Origin: Prorocentrum cordatum
Taxonomy: Eukaryota > Sar > Dinophyceae > Prorocentrales > Prorocentraceae
Length of the DNA: 62,000 nt
NCBI GenBank assembly: GCA_963575745.1
Contig: CAUYUJ010009480.1
Span: 244,747-306,746 of the forward strand
Direction: 5' to 3'
A program made the position numbers and the translations under genes. This document shows, piece after piece, positions 52,774 through 62,000 of the stretch. A model generated the notes under the pieces. That model made no database searches. It was given only the letters and a program-made list of their open reading frames with translations, and was not told the origin of the DNA. The stretch's first letter is position 1, and every line of letters begins with the position of its first letter.

Positions 52774-52994
52774 GCTCGCGCGAGGGGGAGGGGGGGGGGC
52801 GAGCAGGGGCAGGAGGGAGGCGGGAGGAGGGGGGAAGGGGGAGCTCGAAAGGGTCTCGGCCCGTGTGTCGAGCGTCTCCGGGCGCCTTGCAGCGGATGCC
52901 CGAGCTTCCCGGGTGGTTCTGGAAGGCTGCTGGAGATGTTCGAAGCTGATCGGGGGAGAGAGGAACGGGAAGTGGGGCTGAGGAGCAGGGTTAT

Positions 52995-53096
52995 GTCGGG
53001 CCTGCCCCCCTACAGGGGGATTTTCGACGAAAAATAAAAAATACCCCAAAACATATTCCAAAAAAGGTCAACAAATACTCAAAAAATAGTCCCCAG
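52995..53096. mobile_element. Family A left part
   Basis: GTCGGGCCTGCCCCCCTACA, GGGGGATTTTCGACGAAAA and ATACTCAAAAAATAGTCCCC; stops without a right end. Confidence 0.8.
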
Positions 53097-53303
53097 ATCG
53101 GCTGAGGAGCAGGACAGGTGACTCAGGCGTGTTTACATATGTAAGGTGGAGAGAACAGGTGACGCAGGTGACTGAGGTGTACTCAGGTGTGAACTCAGAA
53201 CTCAGGTGACCCCGGTGTGTTTACAGATGTAACGCGGAGAGAACAGGCCGTCTGCCGGACGGAGGACGGGAACAGAGGAGATTGAGATTCATGATGTGTA
53301 CTC

Positions 53304-53472
53304 GGCGGTGGACAAGCCTCCCTTTAGTAAACCTCCCCTGAGTGAAAACGGCCTAGGATCGAAACCGACGGACCTGGACCCGCAAAAACGACGGCCGCGA
53401 CGCCCTCTCGCGAACCGAAAACGGCCAATTCCTGAATCGGCGTGTCAGGGTAGGAAATCTATCCACCTCCGA
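53304..53472. mobile_element. Family D element, copy 3
   Basis: GGCGGTGGACAAGCCTCCC at the left and GGAAATCTATCCACCTCC at the right. Confidence 0.85.
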
Positions 53473-53479
53473 GTGTACA

Positions 53480-53665
53480 CGCCGGTCGGAAGAAGTATAT
53501 AGAAACATGAAGTAGGAAGGCGGATCAAGCAGACTGAGTTCAGGACCTCCCAGAGAAAAAAAAAAAACAGCACAAAACGCATCGGCTTCTGAAGTAGGTA
53601 GGCGCTCGAAGTAGACTGGGATCTGGGAATCCAAAAAAATATCTACTTTCAACGACCCGCGTGTA
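53480..53665. repeat. GAAGTAGGAAGGCG repeat, copy 2
   Basis: CGGTCGGAAGAAG, AACATGAAGTAGGAAGGCG and AGACTGGGATCTGGGAATCC, as at 42290. It directly follows a family D copy. Confidence 0.75.
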
Positions 53666-54079
53666 CTTTGAGAGCGGAGGAGGATGCGATGCGATGCGAT
53701 GCGACCACCGTTGCGGACAGCGTCCGGGCCTAGGGCAGACCAGGTGGGTGAGGCCATGGCCTCTAGGATCTGAGGTGTCTGGATTCATGCAATGCGAGAC
53801 ATGTAAAAAGTTAGGAAGAGAGAGGGAGGAGGAGGAAAAGAAAGTCCTTGGTGTCGGTGTCGGCGCGGGTTGGGCGAGATTACGATATTCGTCTGAGAGC
53901 GGAGGAGGAGGGCAGGACGAGGGGGGGCCCTGATGCCTCCCTCCTGCCTGGGGGCGCCCTGGACTGCACGGGCGCCCCTGGGCGCTCCCAGGCCTCGAGG
54001 GCGCCGCCCGGAGCACCACGCCTCCAGCAGGTCTGCGATCCGGGAGCCCCGGCGTCACGACTTCTGTCACAACGGACGG

Positions 54080-54240
54080 GGCCCAGGGACACACCAAGAA
54101 GTACACACAAATGACAGAATTTCCCATATGTTTCCATATCTTCTGGGTTTTTGTCTTCCCCCCCACTTCCCATATTTTCCGCATTGTCCCAGGAATCGAC
54201 GATTCATTGTGTCTGTGTGTTTCTTCCCCGCCTGAACAAC
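54080..54240. mobile_element. Family K element, copy 2
   Basis: GGGACACACCAAGAAGTAC, TTTCCCATATGTTTCC and CATTGTGTCTGTGTGTTTC match 24908-25066. Confidence 0.75.
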
Positions 54241-54299
54241 GTCGACCCCCAAAGGTCTGGGCCCCAACAGGTCTGGACTCCTTCCCCGCGACTAGCTCT

Positions 54300-55430
54300 T
54301 CCTCCTGAGTCAAGGCGTGACGGTCCCGGGGTCCCGGGAAGGGTCTCTGGAGGCCGAAAATAACGAAAAACCTGCCGTCGCGATTCTTTTTGGAAGCCTA
54401 GAAATGGGCACCAACACCAAGACAGGGGGTTGCCTCCACAGGGGGAAGACGATCCCCGATTTCGGTGTTGGTGGCAATATTTCGGCCACCTTGGAAGCAA
54501 GAATATTACCACCATCACCGAGATCGGGATCTCCCTCCCTCGGTGGATGCACACCGCCGATATTGGTGTTGCTGTCAATCTCTAGGCCTGCGATTTTCTT
54601 CAACGCGAGGGGGTCTGGGATGGTCTCAGGGGCCGCCCTGGAGCCCCGTTTGGGGCCTCTTCGGCCGGTCAGGCAGGCCCTGCGGGCCGGCCCACGGTGC
54701 GGAAATGCCTCGCAGATGGCACAAGGTCTTCGCGTCATCTCCGCGATCTTGCCGTCCCTCTGCCTGAAGAGTAAGGACGAAGCCAGGACGAGGAAAACAT
54801 TGGGCGAGAATGCATCGAGAATCTCTGAGGTACCGCGGCTCTGGACAATGCCTCGGGCGCCGAAGCCTTCTCAGAGCGTTCCGGAACGCTCTGAGAGCGT
54901 TACGGGACGCTCTGGAACGGATTTATCCTCGTCCGCGCCCCGTCCGAAGATGCCCAAGGCGGCCCAAACCAGGGCGTTGGTTCATCAGGTTTTCTCGATT
55001 GGAGAACTGGCATCGAAAATCGCACGAAGTTCGTACACGGAACGAAAGTAGCTGCGCGACTGCGGAGCGGAAAAACAACAAAACAAACGACAGCTGAAAA
55101 GCGCAGCTCCAAAGGGACAGGAACGGCTAAAGTATGAGAGTATGGACAACGCATTGAAGGCGCATGGAAGCCAACTGGAAGCGACTCGGGCGGGCGAGGA
55201 GGCAGGCGGAGACCTGGAAACTTAACACGTGAGCACTGCGCGGGTAACGCAACGACAACTAAAACGACATCAGCTTGCGATTTACGTTGTTTCCAGGAAC
55301 GGAACATGAAACGGAACCGTCGTATGACATAAAACGTTGAAGCTTCCAGCAGAGGAACCAATTATCCGGCGCGGAGATCCTCAGACGTGCATCTCAGCTC
55401 CTGGCACGTTCCGCCGTGAGTGTCTGGCCG
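54300..55430. other. Unassigned stretch
   Basis: Inverted words GGTGTTGGTGGCAATATT and AATATTACCACCATCACC (54463-54520), and a run of GAGCGTT/AACGCTCTG (54870-54905), suggest small inverted repeats. No exon. Confidence 0.4.
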
Positions 55431-55734
55431 TGAGTGCCTGGGTGTGAGAGCGAGTCCGAGTGGACGACGAGTACGACGACGACGGCGGCGGCTACGACAA
55501 GTATAGCGACGGCGAGAACTCAAAGACATACAGGCGGTGAGCAGGTCCCATTCCCTCTCCTTCCTCTCGCTACTCGTCGTACCCCCTCCCTTCTCTTCCT
55601 CCCCCTCTTCCTGCGTCCTCCTCCTCCCTCATCCGCCCTCCCTCCTCCGCCCTGGCGGCCCCTGCATCGAAGTGACCGTGGGTCTCTGAATGGACAAAGA
55701 GTTGGAGGTACGACGCCGAGCGCCTCGCCCGATA

Positions 55735-56580
55735 CATCCCCACAATCTGGCCGCCTGGGGTGCCGAAACCGGCGCCTCTCGCTCCAGACATCCTCGCCAC
55801 CTGCCCCGAAACCGCCGAGGTCCGAGCCACCGCACCAGCAAAAGCACCAGAGAAATACCCCACAACAATCCGGCCGCGAACGGGCGAGTGGCACACCCAC
55901 TGGCAGCACCCCCCTGGGGTGCTGAAAGCAGCGCCTCGCTCGAGAAATACTCGCCATCTGTGGTGGTGAACAACCGAAATCCAAGCCACGAAACAGGCAA
56001 AACGTCTGAGGCATCCCCACAATCTGGCCGCAAACGGGCGTGTGCGGCTCCCCCTTGGGGTGCCGAAAGCAGCGCCTCGTTCGAGATACCCTCGCAATCG
56101 CTCCAGACAGTACCAAAGTCCAAGTCACCCAACAGGCGAACCGCCTGAGACATCCCCACGATCTGTCCGCGAACGGGCGAGTCTCATACCCAGTGGCGGC
56201 TCCCCCCCTTGGGGTGCGGAATCCGGCCCCTCGCTCGAGACATCCTCGCAATACAGTCGGGGCGTTGACCTAAGGAACCCTAAATAAGGAACGAGGCCCT
56301 TTTTTTTCCGTCAATTAACCTTCGATTTCCTGTCGGAAACATAAGAAAACCCTGAGGCAAGCTGTGCAACACTTACGGAACGCGGAGTCCCTCCCCAACG
56401 AGAAGGGTTCCTTCTTCAGGGCCGCGACTGTACTTCCTGAAATCGCAAGAGTCCTGGCCACCAGACAGGCAAACCACCCGAGGCATCCCCACAATCTGGC
56501 CGCGACCGGGCGAGTGTCACACTCCCTGGTGGCTCCCTTGGGGTGCTGAAAGCGGCGCCTCGCTCGAGACGGCCTCACTA
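55735..56580 (+). repeat. Satellite, about 120-156 bp units, five units
   Basis: CATCCCCACAATCTGGCCGC recurs near 55736, 55855, 56012, 56152 and 56483, each with a TTGGGGTGCTGAAAGC and GCGCCTCGCTCGAGA part. The last interval is longer by 180 bp because of a family B insertion. Confidence 0.92.
56252..56432. mobile_element. Family B element inserted in the satellite
   Basis: TACAGTCGGGGC to CGCGACTGTA, 181 bp. Satellite sequence continues on both sides (CCTCGCAA before, ATCGCAAGAGTCCTGG after). Confidence 0.92.
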
Positions 56581-56589
56581 GGCGAAGGT

Positions 56590-57360
56590 GAGGCGAGCCT
56601 CAGTGTGAGTGGTCTGCGCGGGTGGTTCTGAGTGCGAGTGAGTGAGTCTGGGTGTGAGTCTGGTTGTGAGGGGGTCCGAGGGTCAGCGAGTCTGACTGTG
56701 AGTGAGCCTCTGAGTGTGAGCAGGGAGGAAGCGGGAGGAGGGGAGGGGCGCGGGTGAGGAGGCGAAGGCGTCCCAGAAATAAAATAACCCCGCACTCAGG
56801 ATATGGGGAAAACACGCCCTGGCCGTTGCAGGAGACGTCTAAAGACAAGAGGCCCTCAAGAGGGCCCCAGAAGGGCGCCCGAGGACCTAAGAGGCCCAAA
56901 AGGTGGCCCCAAGATGGGGAAAGCGAAGGGGCCGTTCGAGCCTTCCACCCCATGATGGCCGCCGAAGGCCCCCTAGAGGCCCCCCAAGAAACCACCAAGA
57001 GGGCCCAAGAAACCTCGAAGAGGCCCACGCGAGGCTTCCAAAAGGCCTACTGTCCAAAGCCCCAGCACGCTGGTGGGATGGGCCGAAGGCCTCCCTCTGT
57101 CTATATAGACATAAACAGATTCGCACATGCATGTGTAAATACATATACAGACATGTACATCAATACCTTATATATAGTTATGTGTATACATACAACTATA
57201 GCTATACATACGTATAGTGTGATCCTCTCTATCGGCAGCGAGCAAGATCCCGCTGGCCGCATTACATATGTGAGTGCATTCAGCGCAGGTCCTGGCAACC
57301 ATCCTCATTCTACAGTCGGCAGCTCGCTTGCCTTACACAGGATTTGCAAATAATTGAATG
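56590..57360. other. Short-period repeats, no gene
   Basis: GAGTCTGGGTGTGAGTGAGT words (56600-56730), AAGAGGCCC words (56830-57060) and a TATACATACA region (57110-57215). Confidence 0.6.
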
Positions 57361-57459
57361 AACATCTTCCTGCTCCTCCAAGCGGTCCTCCTCCCGCTCC
57401 TGGCCCCCTTACCGGGCTCATATTGGACATGTCGAGCGCCGGCCCCCATACCTAGCAGA

Positions 57460-57655
57460 AGAAAAAAACGGCATGAACATAAACTTTTGGCGATCCGCGC
57501 GGGTTTCTTGGATCTGCGCGGGACCCCCCTCCCTGGCGCGCGGAGCGTGCCAGAGGCGGCGCAGGAGGCGCCGCCAGGGGGGGGGCCCAGCGCCGATCCA
57601 AGAAATCCGCGCGGAGCGCCGAAAGTTTAGGTTTATGGCGTTTTCTTCTTCTTCG
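57460..57655. mobile_element. Family E foldback element, complete, longest arms
   Basis: CATAAACTTTTGGCG, ATCCGCGCGGGTTTCTTGG pair with CCAAGAAATCCGCGCGG and CGCCGAAAGTTTAGG; arms extend to AAGAAAAAAACG and CGTTTTCTTCTT. Confidence 0.88.
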
Positions 57656-57713
57656 TACTCAAATGTTGAGCGCCGACTCTCTATACCAGACTGGTGAATA
57701 GGGAGCTCCTCCA

Positions 57714-57815
57714 CAGGAGGAGGAGGAGGAGGAGGAGGAGGAGGAGGAGGAGGAGGAGAAGAAAGAGGAGGAGGAGGAGGAGGAGGAGGAGAGGAGGAGG
57801 AGGTGAGGAGGAGGT
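57714..57815 (+). repeat. (GAG)n microsatellite
   Basis: About 100 bp of GGA/GAG units. Confidence 0.95.
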
Positions 57816-58001
57816 GACGAGCCTCCCAAGATGGCTCCTCCACAGACTCCCTAAACCATCGCGCAACTGCGCCCTGGTCAGCGGCGCGAGGACAGGACGG
57901 AGACGCGTCCCCTGGGGGCACGGGGCGGCGCAAGGAGGCCGCACCAGCTCGTGCCGCGAGGCTGGCCGACCGAAGGGGGCATTCCGGGGGGAAGAGAGAA
58001 C

Positions 58002-58193
58002 TTGGCGGCGAGCGAGGGAGGAAGCCTTCTAAGAAGGCGGCGGGGCTTCTCAGAAGCCCCCCCGGACTTCCGAGAAGTCTTTTGCGTCCTGGGGGAAGGC
58101 GTAGGGCACGTCAGGGCACGTCTCAGAAAGCCCGGGACTTCCGAGCCTGCTGACAAGGCCTCCTTCTCACAGCCCCACCTTGCTCGCCGCCGA
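58002..58193. mobile_element. Family J element, copy 2
   Basis: TTGGCGGCGAGCGAGGGAGG and CCTTGCTCGCCGCCGAA ends; CTTCTAAGAAGGC and CTTCTCAGAAGCC inside. Confidence 0.82.
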
Positions 58194-58199
58194 AGATCT

Positions 58200-58365
58200 G
58201 GACATGTAAGCACAAACTTTCGGAGGTCCGTGCGGATGTCTTGGATCTGCGCTGAACCGCCTCGCGGGCGCGCGGAGCGAGCCAGGGGCGGCGCTGGAGG
58301 CGCCGCAAGGGGGCTCTAGCGCAGATTCAACCAAAATCCGCGCGGAGCTCGCAGCGAAAGCTGAT
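58200..58365. mobile_element. Family E foldback element, diverged
   Basis: ACAAACTTTCGGAGGTCCG and ATGTCTTGGATC against CCAAAATCCGCGCGGAGC. Starts within 10 bp of the family J right end. Confidence 0.75.
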
Positions 58366-58647
58366 GTAAGTGTTCGTTCGCTCTTCGAACCCCAACTCCA
58401 CGATAGAGCGGAGGAGTAAAGACATCACGAGGTGCTGATGAGCTGGGGCGGGAAGCGCGTGCACCGGAGGCCGCGCTGGGCCCGAGGTCGGCACGCACGA
58501 GAGAGCACGGTGGCGGGCGCACGCCCTGCGCCAGAGAGTAAGTAGCTCGATATCGAGGCGGTATGAAGTAGATCCGTAGGACTCTGGGAGGGGTTCCCCT
58601 GTCCTTGAGCTGAGGCGGCAAGGGAGGCAGCCGGCGCGTGCGAAACG

Positions 58648-58716
<69 letters not shown>

Positions 58717-58875
58717 TCGTCCCCGCCGCCGCCGCCGCCGTCGTCGTCGTCGTCGCTGTCGTCGTCGCTTTCGTCGTGGTCGTCGTCGTCGTCGTCGTCG
58801 CTTTCGTCGTCGTCGTCGTCGCTTTCGTCGTCGTCGTCGCTTTCGTCGTCGTCGTCGTCGTCATCGTCGTCCTCC
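58648..58875 (+). repeat. (GTC)n array
   Basis: GTCGTC units with GCTTTC and CCGCCG variants. Confidence 0.96.
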
Positions 58876-59051
58876 TCCAATCAGGGTCCACCGGCCGAGT
58901 GGCCTGCGCAGCAGACAGCAGGACTCTGGAGAGGGTTCCCCGGTCCTCGGGCTGCGGCGGCAGGGGAGGCCGCGGGCGCGCGCAGAGGACGCCTGCGCGG
59001 GGTGCCAGCAGGGCACAGTAGGCAGCACGGGGGCCAGTCGTCGGCTACGCG

Positions 59052-59231
59052 TACGGTCGGGGCGTTGACCTAAGGAGCCCTAAATAAGGAACGAGGCCCC
59101 TTTTTTCCACAAGTTAACCTTCGATTTCCCATCGAAAACATAAGGAAAACCTGAGGCAAGCTGTGAAACACTTAAGGAACGCGGAGCCCCTCCCCAACCA
59201 AAAGGGTTCCTTCTTCAGGGCCCCGACTGTA
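59052..59231. mobile_element. Family B element, copy 3
   Basis: TACGGTCGGGGC to GCCCCGACTGTA, 180 bp, very close to copy 1. Confidence 0.92.
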
Positions 59232-59391
59232 AGAGTGACCCTGGGCAAGAGTGACCTTCGGTGCGCGGCTTTTTGGGGACCGCGGGGGGTCCAAACACAA
59301 GCGCGCAAGACGCCACTGCCGCCAAGCGTTCGGCGATCGGGGACCCCAATGGGCCCGCACCAAAGGTCACTCTGGCGAAGGGTCACTCTTA
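59230..59391. mobile_element. Family C element, copy 1, sharing TA with family B
   Basis: TAAGAGTGACCCT at the left and AGGGTCACTCTTA at the right, plus inner AAGAGTGACCTTCG and GGTCACTCTGGCG. The left TA is also the right TA of the family B copy. Confidence 0.87.
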
Positions 59392-59399
59392 CGTGTAGT

Positions 59400-59930
59400 C
59401 GAAGTCGGGACGTGCAGTATGTGGGCCCCTGGCCGGGCCCCCCTCCCAGGCCCGAGCGTGGTCTGCTCCAAAAGCGCCCTGCGAGTGAACATACCCCGCC
59501 TCGAGGTGAGCGAGGAGGAGCAACAGTATGCACGACGAGTGTTAAGCCCCGCTCAACTCAAAACAAGTGCCCGAACTCCGCGACCGCGTCAGTACAAACC
59601 ACCGCGTCCGAAGGTCACACCGCCACCGCGTGTGTTACGTCACCACCACTCTCATCTGCCTCTGCCAGCGCCACGGCTGCTGCCTGCGCATGCTTATTTA
59701 GTCGACCGGGGTAGCTACCAAGACGGAGGTTGGTGGTGGGGAGATGGGGCGTGCATGGGTTCTACATTGCCCCCCAGTGGGGAGCCAATGGCAGCGTCAT
59801 CGCTGGCCGCCGAAGCCACCCAACGGCGACACAAAGACACCACGAGACCCCACGACCCCGCGACACCGAGGCACCGCGACACCCCACGACCACCACGGCG
59901 CTGCCTCGGGACGATAGGGTTAGGCCGGGC
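59400..59930. other. Unassigned stretch
   Basis: Short CACCACG and GACACC-type repeats near 59830-59900; otherwise unrecognised. Confidence 0.4.
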
Positions 59931-59933
59931 ATG

Positions 59934-60000
59934 TCCTCCTACAGGCGGAGCGCGGAGGCAAAGCAAACATACCGAACACATGCTGAATAGTGGGCGGCTC
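59934..60000. mobile_element. Family A left end
   Basis: GCCGGGCATGTCCTCCTACA then GGCGGAGCG; no right end found. Confidence 0.6.
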
Positions 60001-60051
60001 TTTGGAACAAGCGCAAAAAAAACGCCCCCTGGGGAGGACCAGCTCGGTTAC

Positions 60052-60262
60052 GCGCAAGAGTGGCCCTGGGTAAGAGTGACCTTCGGTGCGCGGCGTCTTG
60101 GGGGCCGCGGGGCGACCAAACCTGGGCGCGCAAGCCCCTGCTACCGCTTCGTTGTCAGCCATCTGAGGGTCCCTCTGTGCCCGCACCGGAAGCAACTCCG
60201 GCGAAAGGTCACTCTTGCGTCTATAGCCGACCCGGCGAAAGGTCACTCTTGCGTCTAAAGCG
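60052..60262. mobile_element. Family C element, copy 2, with duplicated right end
   Basis: AAGAGTGGCCCTGGGTAAG at the left. GGCGAAAGGTCACTCTTGCG occurs twice at the right (about 60200 and 60235). Confidence 0.82.
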
Positions 60263-60464
60263 ACCGGCCCAGGCGGGGAAGCCTCGACCCGGAAGCCGGC
60301 GGTGCCTCGGCGGCAGCCCGTCGGCGGGCCCCCGAGGGCGCGGGGCGGCCGCGCTCCCGGCCGGGGCGGACTGCCGGGCCCCCCTTCGGCGAGGGACGCG
60401 CGATTTCTGGGGTCGACGCCCACGCCCCCCCCCTCCCCCTGTGAGCCTACCCTTAGGCCCTTAA

Positions 60465-60615
60465 GTCGGGCGTGTCCCCCTACAGGGGGATTTTCGACGA
60501 AAAAAAGAAATACTCAAAAAATGATCCCAAATGGTTTCAAAATACTGGAAAAATAGTCCCTATACTACTTTTGACTATTTTTAAAAAATTCCTCCTGTAG
60601 AGGGACAGGCCTGAC
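60465..60615. mobile_element. Family A element
   Basis: GTCGGGCGTGTCCCCCTACA to GGGACAGGCCTGAC, 151 bp, flanked by TTAA and TTTA. Confidence 0.9.
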
Positions 60616-60852
60616 TTTAGCCTACCCTTGTTAGGAAGCAACTTCTGGGAGGTCTTCGTCGGAAAGATGAAGGAGCCCCCAGTGAGGGTCTGTTACGCCG
60701 GAGTGGGCTTCGGATCAAGCGGGATGAGGCCGGATCAAGCGGGATTCGGCAGGATTCCACGGGATCCAGAGGGACCAAGCCAGATTCAGCTGGGCTTCGG
60801 ATCAGGGCAACATCGGAATTTGACCTCCCAGGAGTTGCATCCGAACCCGTGG

Positions 60853-61008
60853 GTCGGGCATGCCCTCCTGCACGCGGACTTCGGTTGGAAGGAAAGCTAA
60901 AGATAGCCAAACCAGTAGCCTAGGACAGCCGAGCAAGCACGAACCGCCGTCCCCGGACTACCTCCCTACTGCTCTCGACTGCTCCCCCTGTAGAGGGACA
61001 TGCCCGAC
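60853..61008. mobile_element. Family A element
   Basis: GTCGGGCATGCCCTCCTGCA to GGGACATGCCCGAC, 156 bp. Less AT-rich interior than other copies. Confidence 0.85.
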
Positions 61009-61315
61009 CTGAGCCCCTATCCCCCGCTGCCGCTGCCCCTGCGACACTCCGCGATCACCACGACACCCCGCGGCTCCCCCACGCCACCGCCGGGGCCCCC
61101 GCGCGGCCCCCGGCGCCCGCCGATCGCCGACGGAGCGGCCACCCGCGGGGAGAAGGCCCCTCTCTGCCACGCCGCCCGCCCTGCCGATCTGGGGAGCTCG
61201 CGCACGGCTCCGCGCGCACGCCAGGCCCGACACGACCACGACGCACCCGCGGGAAGGCTCCCGGGGACGCCTCCACGCCGTCGTCCTCCGGCCTGGCGAT
61301 CCGGCTGCCAGACAA

Positions 61316-61552
61316 ATCGGGGGCGCGCCGAGGGGGCACGCGAGGGGCGCCTCCTCGGGAATGCGGCGGAGCTTCTCCGACGCGCCCCCCCCCCCCCCCC
61401 GGCCTCCCGAGAAGCGCCCGTGCGGCTTCGGAGAAGGCTCCCGGAGCTCCTCGAAAGGCTCAGGAGGCCGGGGGCCTTCTCCGAGCCGTCCGAGAAGTCC
61501 CGGCCCCCTCCTGGCCTGCCCCCCCCCCCCCGCGGGGCGCGCCGCCGAACCA
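61316..61552. mobile_element. Family J-like element, GC-rich copy
   Basis: GGGGGCGCGCCGAGGG and GGGGCGCGCCGCCGAA ends, with GCTTCTCCGACG, GGCTTCGGAGAAGGC and CCTTCTCCGAGCC inside. Confidence 0.6.
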
Positions 61553-61846
61553 GTGGGAGACCCCGTCCCACGGCCGGCTGGCAGGAGCAGGGGGGCGAGC
61601 CACCGACTCTAAGCGAGGGCGGCGGCCCCTTCCGCGCTCGCCGTCACACTCCCGTCCGCCGATGTCGGACAGCCCTGGTCTCCACGGTCCACAAGTCGTT
61701 GGCGAGCACGCCGAAGCCGCAAGGCGACGAACAAAAAAATGACCAATGAGCAGCACGACTGTTTCGCAAGCGCAGGCCAGGCCCGAAACTGGAGGAGAAC
61801 CATCGTACCTACAAAGAATAAGGCGAGAGCATCGAAAGCATAGATT

Positions 61847-62000
61847 GGCGGCGCGCACAAGGGGGTGGAAGGAGGGGGGAAGGCTTCCTAGAAGGAGGCT
61901 GCTTCTTAGAAGACGCCGGCCTCACATCTATAGATAAGGCCCGAGCCTTCTAAGAAGCAAGGGTGCTTCTAAGAAGCCCCCCCCCTCTCCCCACCCCCAT
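61847..62000. mobile_element. Family I element, copy 4, cut by the window end
   Basis: TTGGCGGCGCGCACAAGGGG, CTTCCTAGAAGG, CTTCTTAGAAG, CATCTATAGATAAGGCCCG, CTTCTAAGAAGC. Very similar to copy 1 at 1836. Confidence 0.85.

Noticed and set aside
55520-56251. Frames with repeated RTRRCFRHPKG or similar
   Set aside because: They are translations of the 150-bp satellite.

Overview
The window looks like nuclear DNA of a core dinoflagellate with a large, GC-rich genome. A Prorocentrum-like species would fit, but the species cannot be fixed from sequence alone. The evidence is: splice donors that are mostly GC, with one GA and two GT; very GC-rich third codon positions in short exons; a dinoflagellate-type LINE reverse transcriptase; a DUF6570/PIF1-type helicase ORF carrying in-frame ASQPA insertions; and a background dominated by trinucleotide arrays, minisatellites and short inverted-repeat elements. 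There is no bacterial-style gene order. I saw no rRNA or tRNA gene, no spliced-leader sequence and no CRISPR.

The main result is a split gene on the minus strand that simple ORF calling misses. Short exons (51 to 115 nt), in order from 52.77 kb (E1) through 42.95 (E2), 38.58 (E3), 20.96 (E4), 16.91 (E5), 15.54 (E6), 13.79 (E7), 12.65 (E8), 12.24 (E9), 5.43 (E10) and 5.23 kb (E11), join in phase at nearly every boundary. They give one protein with an N-terminal segment holding FDYNRENF, a charged RQRQ helix, two hydrophobic segments, a VRLPVPSWQQLE segment and a charged C-terminal part. I place it, from memory, in an unnamed membrane-protein family expanded in dinoflagellates. About 0.97 kb of exon is spread over about 47.6 kb. 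Introns run from about 0.1 to 17.5 kb. E1 to E6 are strong, E7 to E9 good, E10 and E11 tentative, and a few further exons weak. The E4/E5 border does not fit a normal splice pair.

Two decayed mobile-element genes lie inside introns on the same strand as the host gene. A reverse transcriptase (about 9.1 to 6.78 kb, intron 9) has a TAA in place of the Gln codon of its QGCPLSP motif, a later frameshift, another stop, and then runs into a CAT array. A Cys-rich/PIF1 helicase gene (31.06 to 27.63 kb, intron 3) has one frameshift exactly where a long central region would be expected, so it looks internally deleted.

The rest is repeats. At least a dozen families of 140 to 290 bp inverted-repeat elements recur; several are flanked by TA, as in Tc1/mariner-type MITEs. 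There are decayed satellites at 0 to 0.6, 20.2 to 20.6, 40.1 to 41.4, 45.6 to 46.9 and 55.7 to 56.6 kb, and a compound higher-order array at 33.1 to 36.9 kb that shares a module with the helicase flank. Very long (CTC)n, (CAT)n, (GAC)n, (ACT)n and TAGCT-like arrays make up much of the remainder, and there is a 100-N assembly gap at 14926-15025. A lower-GC island at 51.1 to 52.0 kb holds a decayed reading frame of unknown origin.
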